From: a virus
DNA length: 64,000 nt
Direction: 5' to 3' (one strand)
IMG/VR virus record: IMGVR_UViG_3300035663_000005
Span: 22,728 to 86,727 of that record
Part shown: one piece after another, positions 17,639-25,039 of the stretch
Layout: each line of letters begins with the position of its first letter
Position numbering within the stretch: position 1 is the stretch's first letter
Notes under the pieces: generated by a model
Database searches by the model: none
Told to the model about the DNA's origin: nothing
The model's input: only the letters and a program-made list of their open reading frames with translations
Made by a program: the position numbers and the translations under genes

Positions 17639-18073
17639 TCATTCTTCTGAATCGGGGTCATACACTTCATAGTTTGTTCTTTTTCTTCCTATGTTATATT
17701 TGGGTATTAATTCCCAATTTTTCTTTTCGCCAAATGGTAAAATTTTTAAATAAGAAATTGGAACTGTTGGTTCTTTACTTTTAGAAGAAACTTTCAATTT
17801 TAAAAGACCCCAATCTTGCAATAAGTTACATATAGTGTTTCTTCTTGCAACATCTGTTTCTGGAAAATCTGTTGGAAGCCCATCCAACATAAAAAGTTCT
17901 TTAAAATGCACAATATAATACTTGCCTCTTTTATGAAGAATGTGGCAAGATTGATATAATTTATTTTCTGTTTTAGAAGATATACCAATTCTAGTTAAAG
18001 TTTCTTTTATTTTAAGAAAATTTTCTGGATTGGGTAATTCTACTTCTATAAATGAGTCAATCAATTTGTCCAT
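17639..18073 (-). CDS. regA: RegA translational repressor
   Basis: About 144 aa from ATG at 18073, with AAGGAG seven bases upstream; an ORF start six codons earlier lacks such a site. It aligns along its length with T4 RegA: ENFLKIKETLTRIGI, LYQSCHILHKRGKYYIVHFKE, RRNTICNLLQDWGLL and WELIPKYNIGR. RegA binds ribosome-binding sites of early phage mRNAs and represses their translation. Its position after gp62 and before the polymerase is conserved from T4. It carries a longer, acidic C-terminus (YEVYDPDSEE). A CTAAATAC box precedes it. Confidence 0.93.
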   Translation of the reverse strand: MDKLIDSFIEVELPNPENFLKIKETLTRIGISSKTENKLYQSCHILHKRGKYYIVHFKELFMLDGLPTDFPETDVARRNTICNLLQDWGLLKLKVSSKSKEPTVPISYLKILPFGEKKNWELIPKYNIGRKRTNYEVYDPDSEE

Positions 18074-18111
18074 AACAATACTCCTTACCATTTAAGAGTA
18101 TTTAGATTTTT

Positions 18112-18495
18112 TTATTTTCTGCCACCTGTATTTGTTTTCGCAATCAATTCATCTTTGTCGTTTTCAGACATCATAGACAGATACTCTCTAGCCTTAACGC
18201 GACTAACTTTATAATAATCTGATACTAACTTTTCTATAATTTCGTCTCGTTCTGATTTCTCCCACTTTGAAAACCTTTTTTTCTTCTTGATAGTATAATA
18301 CAAATAATCATATTGCATTTTTTTGTCTAAATGATTCATGCAATTCATAATGTTTGCTGGCATAACACATTCAGCAAAATTGGAAAATGTTCGATTAACA
18401 ATAAATGGAAGATAAGCCCTTTCACATTCAGGATCTCTGTCCATAAGATTTTCGGTTTTTTCGTTTATACTTTTAACAAAATCAAAAGGATTCAC
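18112..18495 (-). CDS. 62: Clamp loader small subunit (gp62-like)
   Basis: 127 aa. MNPFDFVKSINEKTENLM, YLPFIVNRTFSNF, KMQYDYLYYTIKKKKRFSKW and YYKVSRVKAREYL match the short gp62 form typical of cyanophage-type T4-like phages rather than the longer T4 protein. It partners gp44 in the ATP-driven loading of the gp45 clamp. It overlaps the preceding unknown gene by 4 bp, whereas in T4 gene 62 follows gene 44 directly. Confidence 0.85.
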   Translation of the reverse strand: MNPFDFVKSINEKTENLMDRDPECERAYLPFIVNRTFSNFAECVMPANIMNCMNHLDKKMQYDYLYYTIKKKKRFSKWEKSERDEIIEKLVSDYYKVSRVKAREYLSMMSENDKDELIAKTNTGGRK

Positions 18496-19199
18496 TTTAC
18501 AGTCTCAATGATACTAATTAAATCGTCTTCACAATCCAATTTTACAATCAATCTAATTGGTATATAAATCCAATCTTTCTTTTTAACATCATAATATGAT
18601 CTTAAAAGGAAAGAATCATATGCATTTATACCATGATATCTGTCAATTAGTGGGGCTTCAACATATTCCTTTGTAACTGAGGAAATTTTATTTTTTATTT
18701 TCGTAACTATTTTACTTCCATTTAAATCTTCATAAGTTATATCCAAGTGTTTTGGTGATATTTTTACTAAAACTTTGTCAATAAAATCGCCAAGTACAAC
18801 ATCTGCTGCGCCACTAATATCAAAAATATTTTGCATTCCATCTTTATTTTTATGATTTCCTATGGCTTTAGTAGAAAAATAGTTTTTTCTATCTTTAAGA
18901 AACATTTCTCTCAAACTATTACATTCATCAAGATATTCATTGTAGTTGTATTTTTCTGTTATATTTTCTGTCGATGATACAATTTTTTCAATCATTTCAT
19001 CGGACAGTTTAGAAGATAAATCTACTATTTTTTGAAATGGGTTTACACTATTTGTTTCTTTTAGTTCGTTAATGACATTTAAACTAACATCACCTAGTGT
19101 TTTTTTATAAACTTCAATAAAATCTTCAATCTTATACTTCTTGTTCACTTCGTGAAGTGCGATTGTTAAATCGTTTAGGCTTTTTATTTTGTGATTCAT
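18492..19199 (-). CDS. Unknown protein inserted between gp44 and gp62
   Basis: 235 aa, AT-rich coding. The first half looks mostly helical and charged (KSLNDLTIALHEVNKKY, KIVDLSSKLSDEMIEKIVSS), the second half more beta (VLVKISPKHLDITYEDLNG, YIPIRLIVKLDCEDDLISII). It is 6 bp after the gp44 stop and overlaps gp62 by 4 bp, so it is produced with the clamp loader. No family recognised. A role as a clamp-loader accessory or a regulator of replication is possible only from position. Confidence 0.6.
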   Translation of the reverse strand: MNHKIKSLNDLTIALHEVNKKYKIEDFIEVYKKTLGDVSLNVINELKETNSVNPFQKIVDLSSKLSDEMIEKIVSSTENITEKYNYNEYLDECNSLREMFLKDRKNYFSTKAIGNHKNKDGMQNIFDISGAADVVLGDFIDKVLVKISPKHLDITYEDLNGSKIVTKIKNKISSVTKEYVEAPLIDRYHGINAYDSFLLRSYYDVKKKDWIYIPIRLIVKLDCEDDLISIIETVK

Positions 19200-19205
19200 A
19201 TACCT

Positions 19206-20138
19206 TTATTTATCGAAAGAACAATCTGAAGCGAGCATCAAACAACAAGCAACCATGTTCAATTCTTGGTCTGCAACAAACGCAGCCTTGTATTGATACT
19301 CGCTCAGGATAAGAATTGCTTGCGGTATAGATCCCAAATTCATCTTGTCTTGAAGTCCGTCATAAATACGCCGGAAGATCATTGCAGGTTCGGTGTCCGA
19401 GTGTTCCGCAACCCATTTGCGAATATCAGCAAACGACTTGCTCTTCATCGCCTTCACCAAATGGTCGATATCAATATCTTTGCCAGTAGCAAGAGCACTA
19501 GAATTCACCGCTCCTGCAACAGAGTGTCTCTGAATAGTATTCAGTATTCTACGAAAGTCGGGGAAGTAACGAATGATGAGTTCAGCAATCGCTTTCTCTT
19601 CATATTCGATGCCTTCCGCTTCCATGATTCTCTTGGCTCGCTCAAGGAATTCTCCAGCGAGTTGCGGCTTCTCTTTCGCAGGAATCTTGAAGTCAACAAC
19701 CGTGCAACGAGAGTGTAGTGGCTCAATGATACGAGCCTTGTAGTTGCAAGTCATAATGAATCGACAGTTCACAGCAAACTCTTCAATAGCACCACGAAGA
19801 GCAGGCTGTGTAGACTGTGGATTCAGATAGTCGGCTTCGTCAAGTATGATGACTTTCTTGCCACCATTCAAAGAAACGGTTGAGGCGAAGTTTCGAATCT
19901 TGGTGCGTAGTGTATCAATGCCACCCTCCTCGCTCGCATTGATAAACATGTAGTCCACCCCAAGTTCCGAACACATCGCACGGGCTATGGTTGTTTTACC
20001 ACAGCCTGCGGTTCCCGACAGTATCATGTTCGGGATTTCGCCTGACTGCACTACACCTTCGAAGGTGGACTTAATCGCCTTCGGAAGAACGCAGTCTGCA
20101 ACCGTCTTCGGTCGATATTTTTCAACCAACGGCAGCAT
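19206..20138 (-). CDS. 44: Clamp loader large subunit (gp44-like AAA+ ATPase)
   Basis: 310 aa. Walker A is SGTAGCGKTTIA, Walker B is VIILDEADYL, the sensor-1 region is CRFIMTCNYKARII and the arginine-finger SRC motif is EPLHSRCTVVDF. It is the RFC-type ATPase that opens the gp45 clamp with gp62. It overlaps the gp45 stop by 17 bp. The C-terminal collar domain runs to SDCSFDK. Full length compared with T4 gp44 (319 aa). Confidence 0.95.
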   Translation of the reverse strand: MLPLVEKYRPKTVADCVLPKAIKSTFEGVVQSGEIPNMILSGTAGCGKTTIARAMCSELGVDYMFINASEEGGIDTLRTKIRNFASTVSLNGGKKVIILDEADYLNPQSTQPALRGAIEEFAVNCRFIMTCNYKARIIEPLHSRCTVVDFKIPAKEKPQLAGEFLERAKRIMEAEGIEYEEKAIAELIIRYFPDFRRILNTIQRHSVAGAVNSSALATGKDIDIDHLVKAMKSKSFADIRKWVAEHSDTEPAMIFRRIYDGLQDKMNLGSIPQAILILSEYQYKAAFVADQELNMVACCLMLASDCSFDK

Positions 20139-20847
20139 TGGACTTCTTCTTGCTCTTGGTGAACTTGCTGTCAGTCTCCAAAGAAATCCAATAGGTCAAC
20201 GCCTGATTCTTGGTTTCAAACTGAGCCACCTTCTTGTCGGACACCTTAACTTCGTAAGTGCCAGGAATCATTTTTAGATTCTCCGACTTGAACATGAACT
20301 CAAAAGAATCATCACCATCATACTCGCCAACATCAATTGAATAGGTGTGTCCTGTGCTGTCCTTGCGGTCAAACACATTCAAAGTTAGACGGTCACCAGA
20401 GTTGCGAAGAGCAAGGTCAGGAGCAGCAAGAACTGCTGCGGCTTTCTGTAACTCGTTGAAATCCTTGGAATCCAAAGTGAAATCCACAACAGATTCTGGC
20501 ATGTTGAAACTCTTGCCGCTCTTGATGATTTGCAGAATCTGCGGGTCAAGCATTTCAAGGTTTGAATAGTAGTAGCGAACCTTGGCTCGACTGCCTTCCG
20601 ACTTAATTACCACATGGTTGTTTTCAAATTCGAAGTGTGGTTCCTTGAACATGCTTACGGTTGCAAGGAACTTGCTTAAATCCCAAACACCGAACTCTAT
20701 CGGGAAGTCCTCCTGAACTTCCGCCTCAACCATAATGTTCTTGGTTGGGCTGATAGTCTTCAAGATGTTGCCTGGCATCACAATTAGGTTGCTGTTGATA
20801 GTGCTGAAATTCTTCAGAACTGCCAGCGTGTCGTGCGAAATCTTCAT
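20122..20847 (-). CDS. 45: Sliding clamp (gp45-like)
   Basis: 241 aa. MKISHDTLAVLKNFSTINSN, FPIEFGVWDLSKFLATVSMF and NHVVIKSEGSRAKVRYYYS match the first domain of T4 gp45; the second half has the expected FDRKDSTGHTYSIDVG and TYWISLE strands. It is the DNA polymerase processivity ring and, in T4, also the mobile activator of late transcription. The last residues are Lys-rich (KFTKSKKKSNAAVG). First gene of the replication operon, behind its own promoter. Confidence 0.93.
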   Translation of the reverse strand: MKISHDTLAVLKNFSTINSNLIVMPGNILKTISPTKNIMVEAEVQEDFPIEFGVWDLSKFLATVSMFKEPHFEFENNHVVIKSEGSRAKVRYYYSNLEMLDPQILQIIKSGKSFNMPESVVDFTLDSKDFNELQKAAAVLAAPDLALRNSGDRLTLNVFDRKDSTGHTYSIDVGEYDGDDSFEFMFKSENLKMIPGTYEVKVSDKKVAQFETKNQALTYWISLETDSKFTKSKKKSNAAVG

Positions 20848-20874
20848 AGTGTAATCTCCTTCAAAGGTTGTGGT

Positions 20875-20902
20875 ATACTACCACGAACTCAGGAGAAGTC
20901 AA
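20875..20902 (-). promoter_or_regulatory. Sigma70-type promoter of the gp45-44-62-regA operon
   Basis: Reverse strand: TTGACT, 16-bp spacer, TAGTAT (or TATACC with an 18-bp spacer), ending about 28 bp before the gp45 start. It overlaps the last codon of the upstream protease gene. The arrangement resembles the other early promoters in this window. Confidence 0.6.
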
Positions 20903-21753
20903 GCACTAGGTGGAAGTAATTCTCCTTGATTGTGTCGTAGCAGTGTCTCTTTTAAAAACAAGGCTGGCACAGAATATATTTGCCAATTACGGCAGTTTAG
21001 CATAACCACTACACCAATGCAAGCCCCGGAGTCTGCACGATACAATCCGCCGCCTGAGGAGCCTGGAGCACCATCAGCATCTGTTTGATAATAATAAGGT
21101 AGATGCTCGGATAGTGAACCCCGGCTCCTGTGATTGTTTCCAATGATACCGCGAGTAATGCTCATGTAATCCGACGATGGGTTTCCCATGATGTATACAG
21201 GCACTCCCATTCGTGGAGTAGCATAATCAAACCTGCATCCTTTAACAAGAGCGGTCAATGGTTTATCGTTTGCCACCTCTAGGATGGCTAGGTCATATTC
21301 TGGATCGTTGAATACCAATTTACAAGTTTCTTTACTTATTGGAGACTCTAACTCTCCTGCAAACAGAGTAACTTCTATCTTTTTTGTTCCCCATGTTTTA
21401 TCATTAGATGATGCGTCTTCAGAAAAAGAAGGAAACATAGGAACAAAATCTATTTCCACATAATTATCAGGAAAAATACATCTTCTAGTTTTAACTTGTT
21501 CTTCATCTTCAATCACATGTGCTGCTGTGAGCACATACAACTTGCCGTTCTTGCGATATGCAATGCCAGAACCAAGAGGCACACCGTCGTAGTGGACAAC
21601 GGCATTTGCTCCCACGATACTTTCCACAACCTGTTGGTTGTAACTATTGCAATCGCAATTTGCTGATGAATGGCAGGATACTTGTCCTGCTGTAAGCACG
21701 CTTGCAAGCGTTAGTAGCACGCTCGCCATGACCAAACTCCTCGGTCTACGCAT
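20899..21753 (-). CDS. Exported trypsin-like serine protease
   Basis: About 284 aa from ATG 21753 (GGAG six bases upstream), which gives a signal peptide with basic start MRRPRS and hydrophobic core VMASVLLTLASVLTAG; a start at 21729 (GAGGAG upstream) is also possible. Catalytic residues are His79 (LTAAHVIED), Asp154 (EYDLAILEV) and Ser233 (GAPGSSGGGLY), the S1 chymotrypsin fold also seen in DegP/HtrA, without a PDZ domain. Cys pairs after the signal peptide (SANCDCNSY) suggest a periplasmic or outer location. Unusual for a phage; could attack host envelope proteins or process virion proteins. A TATAAATA late box lies about 105 bp upstream. Confidence 0.8.
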   Translation of the reverse strand: MRRPRSLVMASVLLTLASVLTAGQVSCHSSANCDCNSYNQQVVESIVGANAVVHYDGVPLGSGIAYRKNGKLYVLTAAHVIEDEEQVKTRRCIFPDNYVEIDFVPMFPSFSEDASSNDKTWGTKKIEVTLFAGELESPISKETCKLVFNDPEYDLAILEVANDKPLTALVKGCRFDYATPRMGVPVYIMGNPSSDYMSITRGIIGNNHRSRGSLSEHLPYYYQTDADGAPGSSGGGLYRADSGACIGVVVMLNCRNWQIYSVPALFLKETLLRHNQGELLPPSA

Positions 21754-21766
21754 ACGCGGCTCCAAT

Positions 21767-21853
21767 CTGTCCTTTTAAGACGGCTAGTTTTTGGTTAATC
21801 TAGCCGTTTAAGACGGCTAGTTTTTGGTTAATCTAGCCGTTTGAGAAGGACAG
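21767..21853. repeat. Tandem 33-bp hairpin repeat inside an outer stem
   Basis: Two identical 33-bp units (21775-21807 and 21808-21840) each contain ACGGCTAG and CTAGCCGT, an 8-bp stem with a 12-base loop. They are flanked by CTGTCCTT (21767-21774) and AAGGACAG (21846-21853), an 8-bp outer inverted repeat. The whole element can fold as two hairpins on a common stem on either strand. It lies between the late-type box and the protease start, so it is in the protease leader RNA. It could be a terminator pair, an mRNA-stabilising leader or a protein-binding site. Confidence 0.8.
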
Positions 21854-21856
21854 AAT

Positions 21857-21864
21857 TATTTATA
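21857..21864 (-). promoter_or_regulatory. T4-late-like TATAAATA box before the protease gene
   Basis: Exact TATAAATA on the reverse strand in the short gap after the 21868-22488 gene, about 105 bp before the protease start. This is the T4 late promoter core; no late sigma factor gene is visible in the window. Confidence 0.5.
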
Positions 21865-21867
21865 AAA

Positions 21868-22488
21868 TTACTGCTTTTGATTTTTTAAATCGTAGTAGTA
21901 ACTATCATCATCGCAATCAATAACCCAACGGTCGCTTGTTCCCTCGCATCGGAAAATCTTATCGTCAACCTTGTAGTCAGGCTTCTCAGGGAACGGCTTA
22001 GTTACAAACGACATATGCTTCCAATAGATTCTGTTGTTTGGCTGTAGGGCAAAGCACCCGTTATCCAAACGAATCATATGCAAGCACTTGTATTGAGTTG
22101 GCTCATCGCTGTATGCGTTGTTATACCAATCAAAAGTTGTCATGTAATCTCCCCAATATGCTTTACCGTCTTTCAAGATAACCTTGCAACGAGACCCACG
22201 AAGAGGTTCGTATGTGGTGACAGTTGAGTTAATGGAGAAGCAATCCCATAACTGAAGATGATCTAAAGGAATCTCAGGTGCGTCTTCACGATGACAAAGC
22301 ATGTGAATAGGAACACGACTGCGAACCAAACCGTTATCTGTTAAAACATGAAACAGGATTGCTCGCTCAGGATTGGATTGAGCACCAAATACCATAACTT
22401 TATCAAACTCACCTCGGTGAGTCTTATGCTGATACATGTGTTCACGACGAAGCAAACAGAAAAAATTTGGTATGTTTAGGTTTAGCAT
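21868..22488 (-). CDS. Conserved phage protein of unknown function
   Basis: 206 aa as the longest frame; a start at residue 18 (MYQHKTHRGEFDKVM) is also plausible since the first ATG is only 6 bp after the tRNA-Thr gene. Features: FDKVMVFGAQSNPERAILFH, HVLTDNGLVRSRVPIHML and WKHMSFVTKPFPEKPDYK. It looks like a soluble, Trp/Tyr-rich protein, and I recall similar proteins in T4-like cyanophages, without known function. It lies directly downstream of three tRNA genes. Confidence 0.6.
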   Translation of the reverse strand: MLNLNIPNFFCLLRREHMYQHKTHRGEFDKVMVFGAQSNPERAILFHVLTDNGLVRSRVPIHMLCHREDAPEIPLDHLQLWDCFSINSTVTTYEPLRGSRCKVILKDGKAYWGDYMTTFDWYNNAYSDEPTQYKCLHMIRLDNGCFALQPNNRIYWKHMSFVTKPFPEKPDYKVDDKIFRCEGTSDRWVIDCDDDSYYYDLKNQKQ

Positions 22489-22493
22489 GTAAA

Positions 22494-22564
22494 GCCATCT
22501 GTGGGATTCGAACCCACGACCTCCAGATTACAAATCAGGTGCACTACCACTGTGCTAAGATGGC
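22494..22564 (-). tRNA. tRNA-Thr (TGT)
   Basis: 71 nt cloverleaf; acceptor GCCATCT pairs with AGATGGC, anticodon loop TTTGTAA reads TGT, T-arm GTGGG TTCGAAT CCCAC. CCA is not encoded. It is the last of a run of three tRNAs. Confidence 0.93.
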
Positions 22565-22570
22565 GAAAGT

Positions 22571-22642
22571 AGTCCCTATAGGATTCGAACCTACAACTTC
22601 TTCCGTGTAAAGGAAGCACTCTAGCCGTTGAGTTAAGGGACT
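22571..22642 (-). tRNA. tRNA-Val (TAC)
   Basis: 72 nt; acceptor AGTCCCT pairs with AGGGACT, anticodon stem CTTCC/GGAAG with loop TTTACAC gives TAC; T-arm with TTCGAAT. Six bases from tRNA-Thr. Confidence 0.92.
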
Positions 22643-22648
22643 ATTAGT

Positions 22649-22729
22649 GTCGGTGGAGGGAGTCGAACCCACACGCCTTGCGGCAAAAGAACCTAAATCT
22701 TTCGTGTATGCCAATTTCACCACACCGAC
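22649..22729 (-). tRNA. tRNA-Leu (TAG)
   Basis: 81 nt class II tRNA; acceptor GTCGGTG pairs with CACCGAC, anticodon stem AAAGA/TCTTT with loop TTTAGGT gives TAG, followed by a long variable arm TGCCGCAAGGCG. Confidence 0.92.
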
Positions 22730-22735
22730 TATTTC

Positions 22736-23269
22736 TTACTTCTTGACTTTGGTTTTCTTTTCCTTCTTTGCCAAAGACTTCTTAACCTTGGCAACCATTT
22801 CCTTCAGTTCAGGAGGAGAGAATGCGTTTGTCTTCAGTAGATCGTTTCTTCGCTTCTCTTCTTCCTTCTCTGCCTTCATTTCTCTGGCCTTTTCCCCACT
22901 ATCAAGTTGCTTGCAGTATTCAACGAGAGCAGCCTGACATTCTGCTTCGTTAACAAAAGGCCCGTGAAACTGTGCCCATGTTTCATCCCAAAAAATCCAA
23001 CCTGAATGCTTGGGAGAATACTCTACAGGATCGTGACGACCGATAGCAATGTATCCCTTCTCACTTGCCTTGGGCTTACTCCACTCGCACATTACCTTTT
23101 CGGTATTCTTGACCCACAGTTCAACATCAAAATCAAACGGGTAGTGCTTTAGCAAATCACGAGCCTGCTTGCGAATTGCATCCTTGCCCATCTTGGTGTT
23201 GCCCATAAGTTCCTTCAGAAATTCTGAAGTCTTAACAACTGCCCAATAAGATTCATATGGTAGCGTCAT
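22736..23269 (-). CDS. BPSL0761-like N-terminal phage protein
   Basis: About 177 aa from ATG 23269 (AAGGAG ten bases upstream). The start MTLPYESYWAVVKTSEFLKE with ...IRKQARDLLKHYPFDFD resembles the small BPSL0761-type family often found in phages and proteobacteria. The middle has Trp-rich SGWIFWDETWAQFHGPF, and the C-terminus is very Lys/Glu-rich (EKEEEKRRN, KKSLAKKEKKTKVKK). Function unknown. Only 6 bp separate its stop from tRNA-Leu(TAG), so gene and tRNAs share a transcript. Confidence 0.65.
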   Translation of the reverse strand: MTLPYESYWAVVKTSEFLKELMGNTKMGKDAIRKQARDLLKHYPFDFDVELWVKNTEKVMCEWSKPKASEKGYIAIGRHDPVEYSPKHSGWIFWDETWAQFHGPFVNEAECQAALVEYCKQLDSGEKAREMKAEKEEEKRRNDLLKTNAFSPPELKEMVAKVKKSLAKKEKKTKVKK

Positions 23270-23450
23270 GGTATAGTTTCTCCTTCCTACGAGACTGTCG
23301 CTCGTAGGCTTTAAATAATCCTTCACTAAATCCGGCATGCTTGCCGTGACCGTATCCTTGAGAATACGCCCAAGTATATAACTTGATTTGTGAGGCTGCG
23401 AATGCGGAAATTGCCGAAACGATGAAAAAGATTGTTGCTATTGTTTCCAT
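23253..23450 (-). CDS. Small single-pass membrane protein
   Basis: 65 aa from ATG 23450. Residues 2-22 (ETIATIFFIVSAISAFAASQ) form an N-terminal transmembrane segment, followed by a Gly/His/Tyr-rich and then basic part (GYGHGKHAGFSEG, RQSRRKEK). The open frame runs further upstream through a tRNA gene, so the shorter start is preferred. It overlaps the next gene by 17 bp. No function recognised. Confidence 0.55.
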   Translation of the reverse strand: METIATIFFIVSAISAFAASQIKLYTWAYSQGYGHGKHAGFSEGLFKAYERQSRRKEKLYHDATI

Positions 23451-23487
23451 ATCATTAGTTATAGTATAACACAATCTGAACAAAAGT

Positions 23488-23572
23488 GCGAGAGGTGGGA
23501 TTCGAACCCACACGCCTTTAGAGGGCAGCGGATTTTGAATCCGCCGTGTATGCCAATTCCAGCCACTCTCGC
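23488..23572 (-). tRNA. tRNA-Leu (CAA)
   Basis: 85 nt class II tRNA; acceptor GCGAGAG pairs with CTCTCGC, anticodon stem GCGGA/TCCGC with loop TTCAAAA gives CAA, long variable arm TGCCCTCTAAAGGCG, T-loop TTCGAAT. Confidence 0.92.
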
Positions 23573-23579
23573 AAACAGT

Positions 23580-23651
23580 AGGACTGATGGGATTCGAACC
23601 CATACTTTGCGGATTTTAAATCCGCTGACTCTGCCGTTGGTCTACAGTCCC
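23580..23651 (-). tRNA. tRNA with anticodon TAA (Leu codon) but short variable loop
   Basis: 72 nt; acceptor GGGACTG pairs with CAGTCCT (G1.U72), anticodon stem GCGGA/TCCGC with loop TTTAAAA gives TAA. The variable loop is only five bases (AAAGT), as in class I tRNAs, whereas Leu tRNAs are class II, including the other two Leu tRNAs here. The amino acid identity is therefore uncertain even though the anticodon reads UUA. Confidence 0.8.
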
Positions 23652-23660
23652 GTCAAGTAT

Positions 23661-23688
23661 AGTATACTGTCTACTCCAACAAAGTCAA
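23661..23688 (-). promoter_or_regulatory. Sigma70-type promoter of a tRNA run
   Basis: Reverse strand TTGACT, 16-bp spacer, TATACT, ending about 10 bp before the TAA-anticodon tRNA. It would drive that tRNA, tRNA-Leu(CAA) and following small genes. Confidence 0.7.
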
Positions 23689-23709
23689 GCACAAAATAAT
23701 TTTAAAACT

Positions 23710-23778
23710 GGCTCGGCTGGATTCGAACCAGCAACCTATCCGTTAACAGCGGATCGCACTACCGTTGTGCTACGAGCC
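23710..23778 (-). tRNA. tRNA-Asn (GTT)
   Basis: 69 nt; acceptor GGCTCG pairs with CGAGCC, anticodon stem ATCCG/CGGAT with loop CTGTTAA gives GTT, T-arm GCTGG TTCGAAT CCAGC. Confidence 0.9.
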
Positions 23779-23784
23779 AACTTT

Positions 23785-23937
23785 TTAAATTTGCTTTTCT
23801 CGCTTAATCCAAAGTGGAAGAATACCACGCTCTTCAAGTTTACGAAGAGTTTCCTTCTTTGCATTAAGTAGCAGTTCCTGTCGCTTCAAGCGACGAGATT
23901 CATAACGACGCTTACGACGACGACGAAGTTCTCTCAT
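23785..23937 (-). CDS. Small Arg/Lys-rich basic protein
   Basis: 50 aa beginning MRELRRRRKRRYESRRLKRQ and then a helical LLLNAKKETLRKLEERG. It overlaps the 3' end of the DUF3293-like gene by 26 bp and no strong Shine-Dalgarno site is visible. The strong basic charge suggests nucleic-acid or ribosome binding. Too short to assign to a family. Confidence 0.45.
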   Translation of the reverse strand: MRELRRRRKRRYESRRLKRQELLLNAKKETLRKLEERGILPLWIKREKQI

Positions 23938-24547
23938 TTTGTCTATCATTATCTAAACCTTTCTTCTTCATAAGATGCTTCACCCAAATTTCAGTTACAG
24001 TCATTGGATGATGGAATTCCTCAAACTTGAAACCACTAATTGGCTCCTTGTTCTTGGTCTTGAGTGCAGTATAGATGCCGTTGAGTCGGTTAGGCTTGAA
24101 CTCACCAACAGGTTCTTCCTTACCTAGACCAGGCCATGCTTCTGCCTTGGTTCCGATTACCAATCCTTGTGGAGATGCAGGCGACTTAAAGAATATGGCA
24201 TCCTGCTCATACTTTGCGCCCATCTTCTTGGCAAAGCCTTTGATGGCTCCGCTCTTTGTTGGAGTGGCATCATCTCCGATAATCATAAAAGACTCTTCAG
24301 TAACACGACGCTTCTTGCCGTCACCAAGGTCTTCTTCGTAAGTGCCAACAACTTTCTCAAAACCAAAACCTGCTGCACGAATATCATTCTCCAACTTCTT
24401 GTTGAGTCCACGATTCACCGACAGCGAATTGCTGCCACGAAACGCGGTAAGCAAAGCAAACGGTCGCTTCTCAACATGTGAGAACACGCGAGCAAGTGAG
24501 ATTTCTGTAATCAATTCTTTTCGATAGGTTTCAATTTGTTCAGACAC
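23912..24547 (-). CDS. DUF3293-like phage protein
   Basis: 211 aa from a GTG start at 24547 with GGGGAG six bases upstream. The pattern FALLTAFRGSNSLSVNRGLN, LENDIRAAGFGFEKVVGTYEED, TEESFMIIGDD and MGAKYEQDAIFFKSP follows the DUF3293 layout (N-terminal 'ALLTA', a variable-length Gly turn, 'ESF', then 'yeQdAi'). Biochemical role unknown. C-terminal DNDRQNERTSSSS overlaps the small basic gene. Confidence 0.55.
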   Translation of the reverse strand: MSEQIETYRKELITEISLARVFSHVEKRPFALLTAFRGSNSLSVNRGLNKKLENDIRAAGFGFEKVVGTYEEDLGDGKKRRVTEESFMIIGDDATPTKSGAIKGFAKKMGAKYEQDAIFFKSPASPQGLVIGTKAEAWPGLGKEEPVGEFKPNRLNGIYTALKTKNKEPISGFKFEEFHHPMTVTEIWVKHLMKKKGLDNDRQNERTSSSS

Positions 24548-24722
24548 TTGTGGCTCCCCTGATTTCTTCTGTAGATTGTTTTAGTGACAAGTAAACTTTT
24601 CGTATCTCTTCAAACGCTTGCGATGCGGTGAACTTGCCTTCCAATTCCCACTCAACAATACGAGCAGTTTTGCGGGCTAGTTCTCCAATGTTCGCATGTG
24701 CTGCGAAGTCTTCAATCTCCAT
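24540..24722 (-). CDS. Small unknown helical protein
   Basis: 60 aa from the second of two consecutive ATGs (GGAG seven bases upstream; the first ATG at 24725 is also possible). Almost entirely helix-forming (FAAHANIGELARKTARIV, ASQAFEEIRKVYLSLKQ). It overlaps the DUF3293-like gene by 8 bp, and a sigma70-type promoter lies about 70 bp upstream. Function unknown. Confidence 0.55.
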   Translation of the reverse strand: MEIEDFAAHANIGELARKTARIVEWELEGKFTASQAFEEIRKVYLSLKQSTEEIRGATSV

Positions 24723-24790
24723 CATTTTTCTCCGAATGCGACTTGCTGTAACCGCTCCAACAAGTCTGGTAAAGTTAAGGTATAGTGTTT

Positions 24791-24819
24791 AGTATACCGT
24801 CACTTTCCCTTCGGTGCAA
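24791..24819 (-). promoter_or_regulatory. Sigma70-type promoter
   Basis: Reverse strand TTGCAC, 17-bp spacer, TATACT. It overlaps the stop region of the small gene at 24800-24934 and would serve the 24722 and 24547 genes downstream. Confidence 0.65.
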
Positions 24820-24934
24820 TTTTTTTATTTGCTTTCCGCTTTTTCTTAAAAATTGCGTCCCAATTCTTTGACCATAAAGCGTAATCCACCTTACGGTATC
24901 TATCTCCCTTGCCTGCTGCATGCTTGCCGCTCAT
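24800..24934 (-). CDS. Small conserved basic phage protein
   Basis: 44 aa with a good AGGAG five bases before ATG. MSGKHAAGKGDRYRKVDYAL, then WSKNWDAIFKKKRKANK, matches a tiny protein family I recall from many T4- and T7-like marine phages (KGDxxR...W..NWD.IF). Very basic; function unknown but probably nucleic-acid binding. Confidence 0.65.
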   Translation of the reverse strand: MSGKHAAGKGDRYRKVDYALWSKNWDAIFKKKRKANKKIAPKGK

Positions 24935-25039
24935 ATCGTCTCCTGGTGGCTTGAGAAGGTGATTTGGTGAACAGGTAGACCGCAGTTTCCTGCATCGCCA
25001 ATAGCATCAATTATAAAAACCTTCAGTTCGCCTAAATCT

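Noticed and set aside
24931-25026. 31-residue frame from a CTG start (LKVFIIDAIGDAGNCGLPVH...)
   Set aside because: Protein-like and with a 4-bp overlap to the next gene, but no ATG/GTG/TTG start and only a weak AGG site. Not strong enough to report as a gene.
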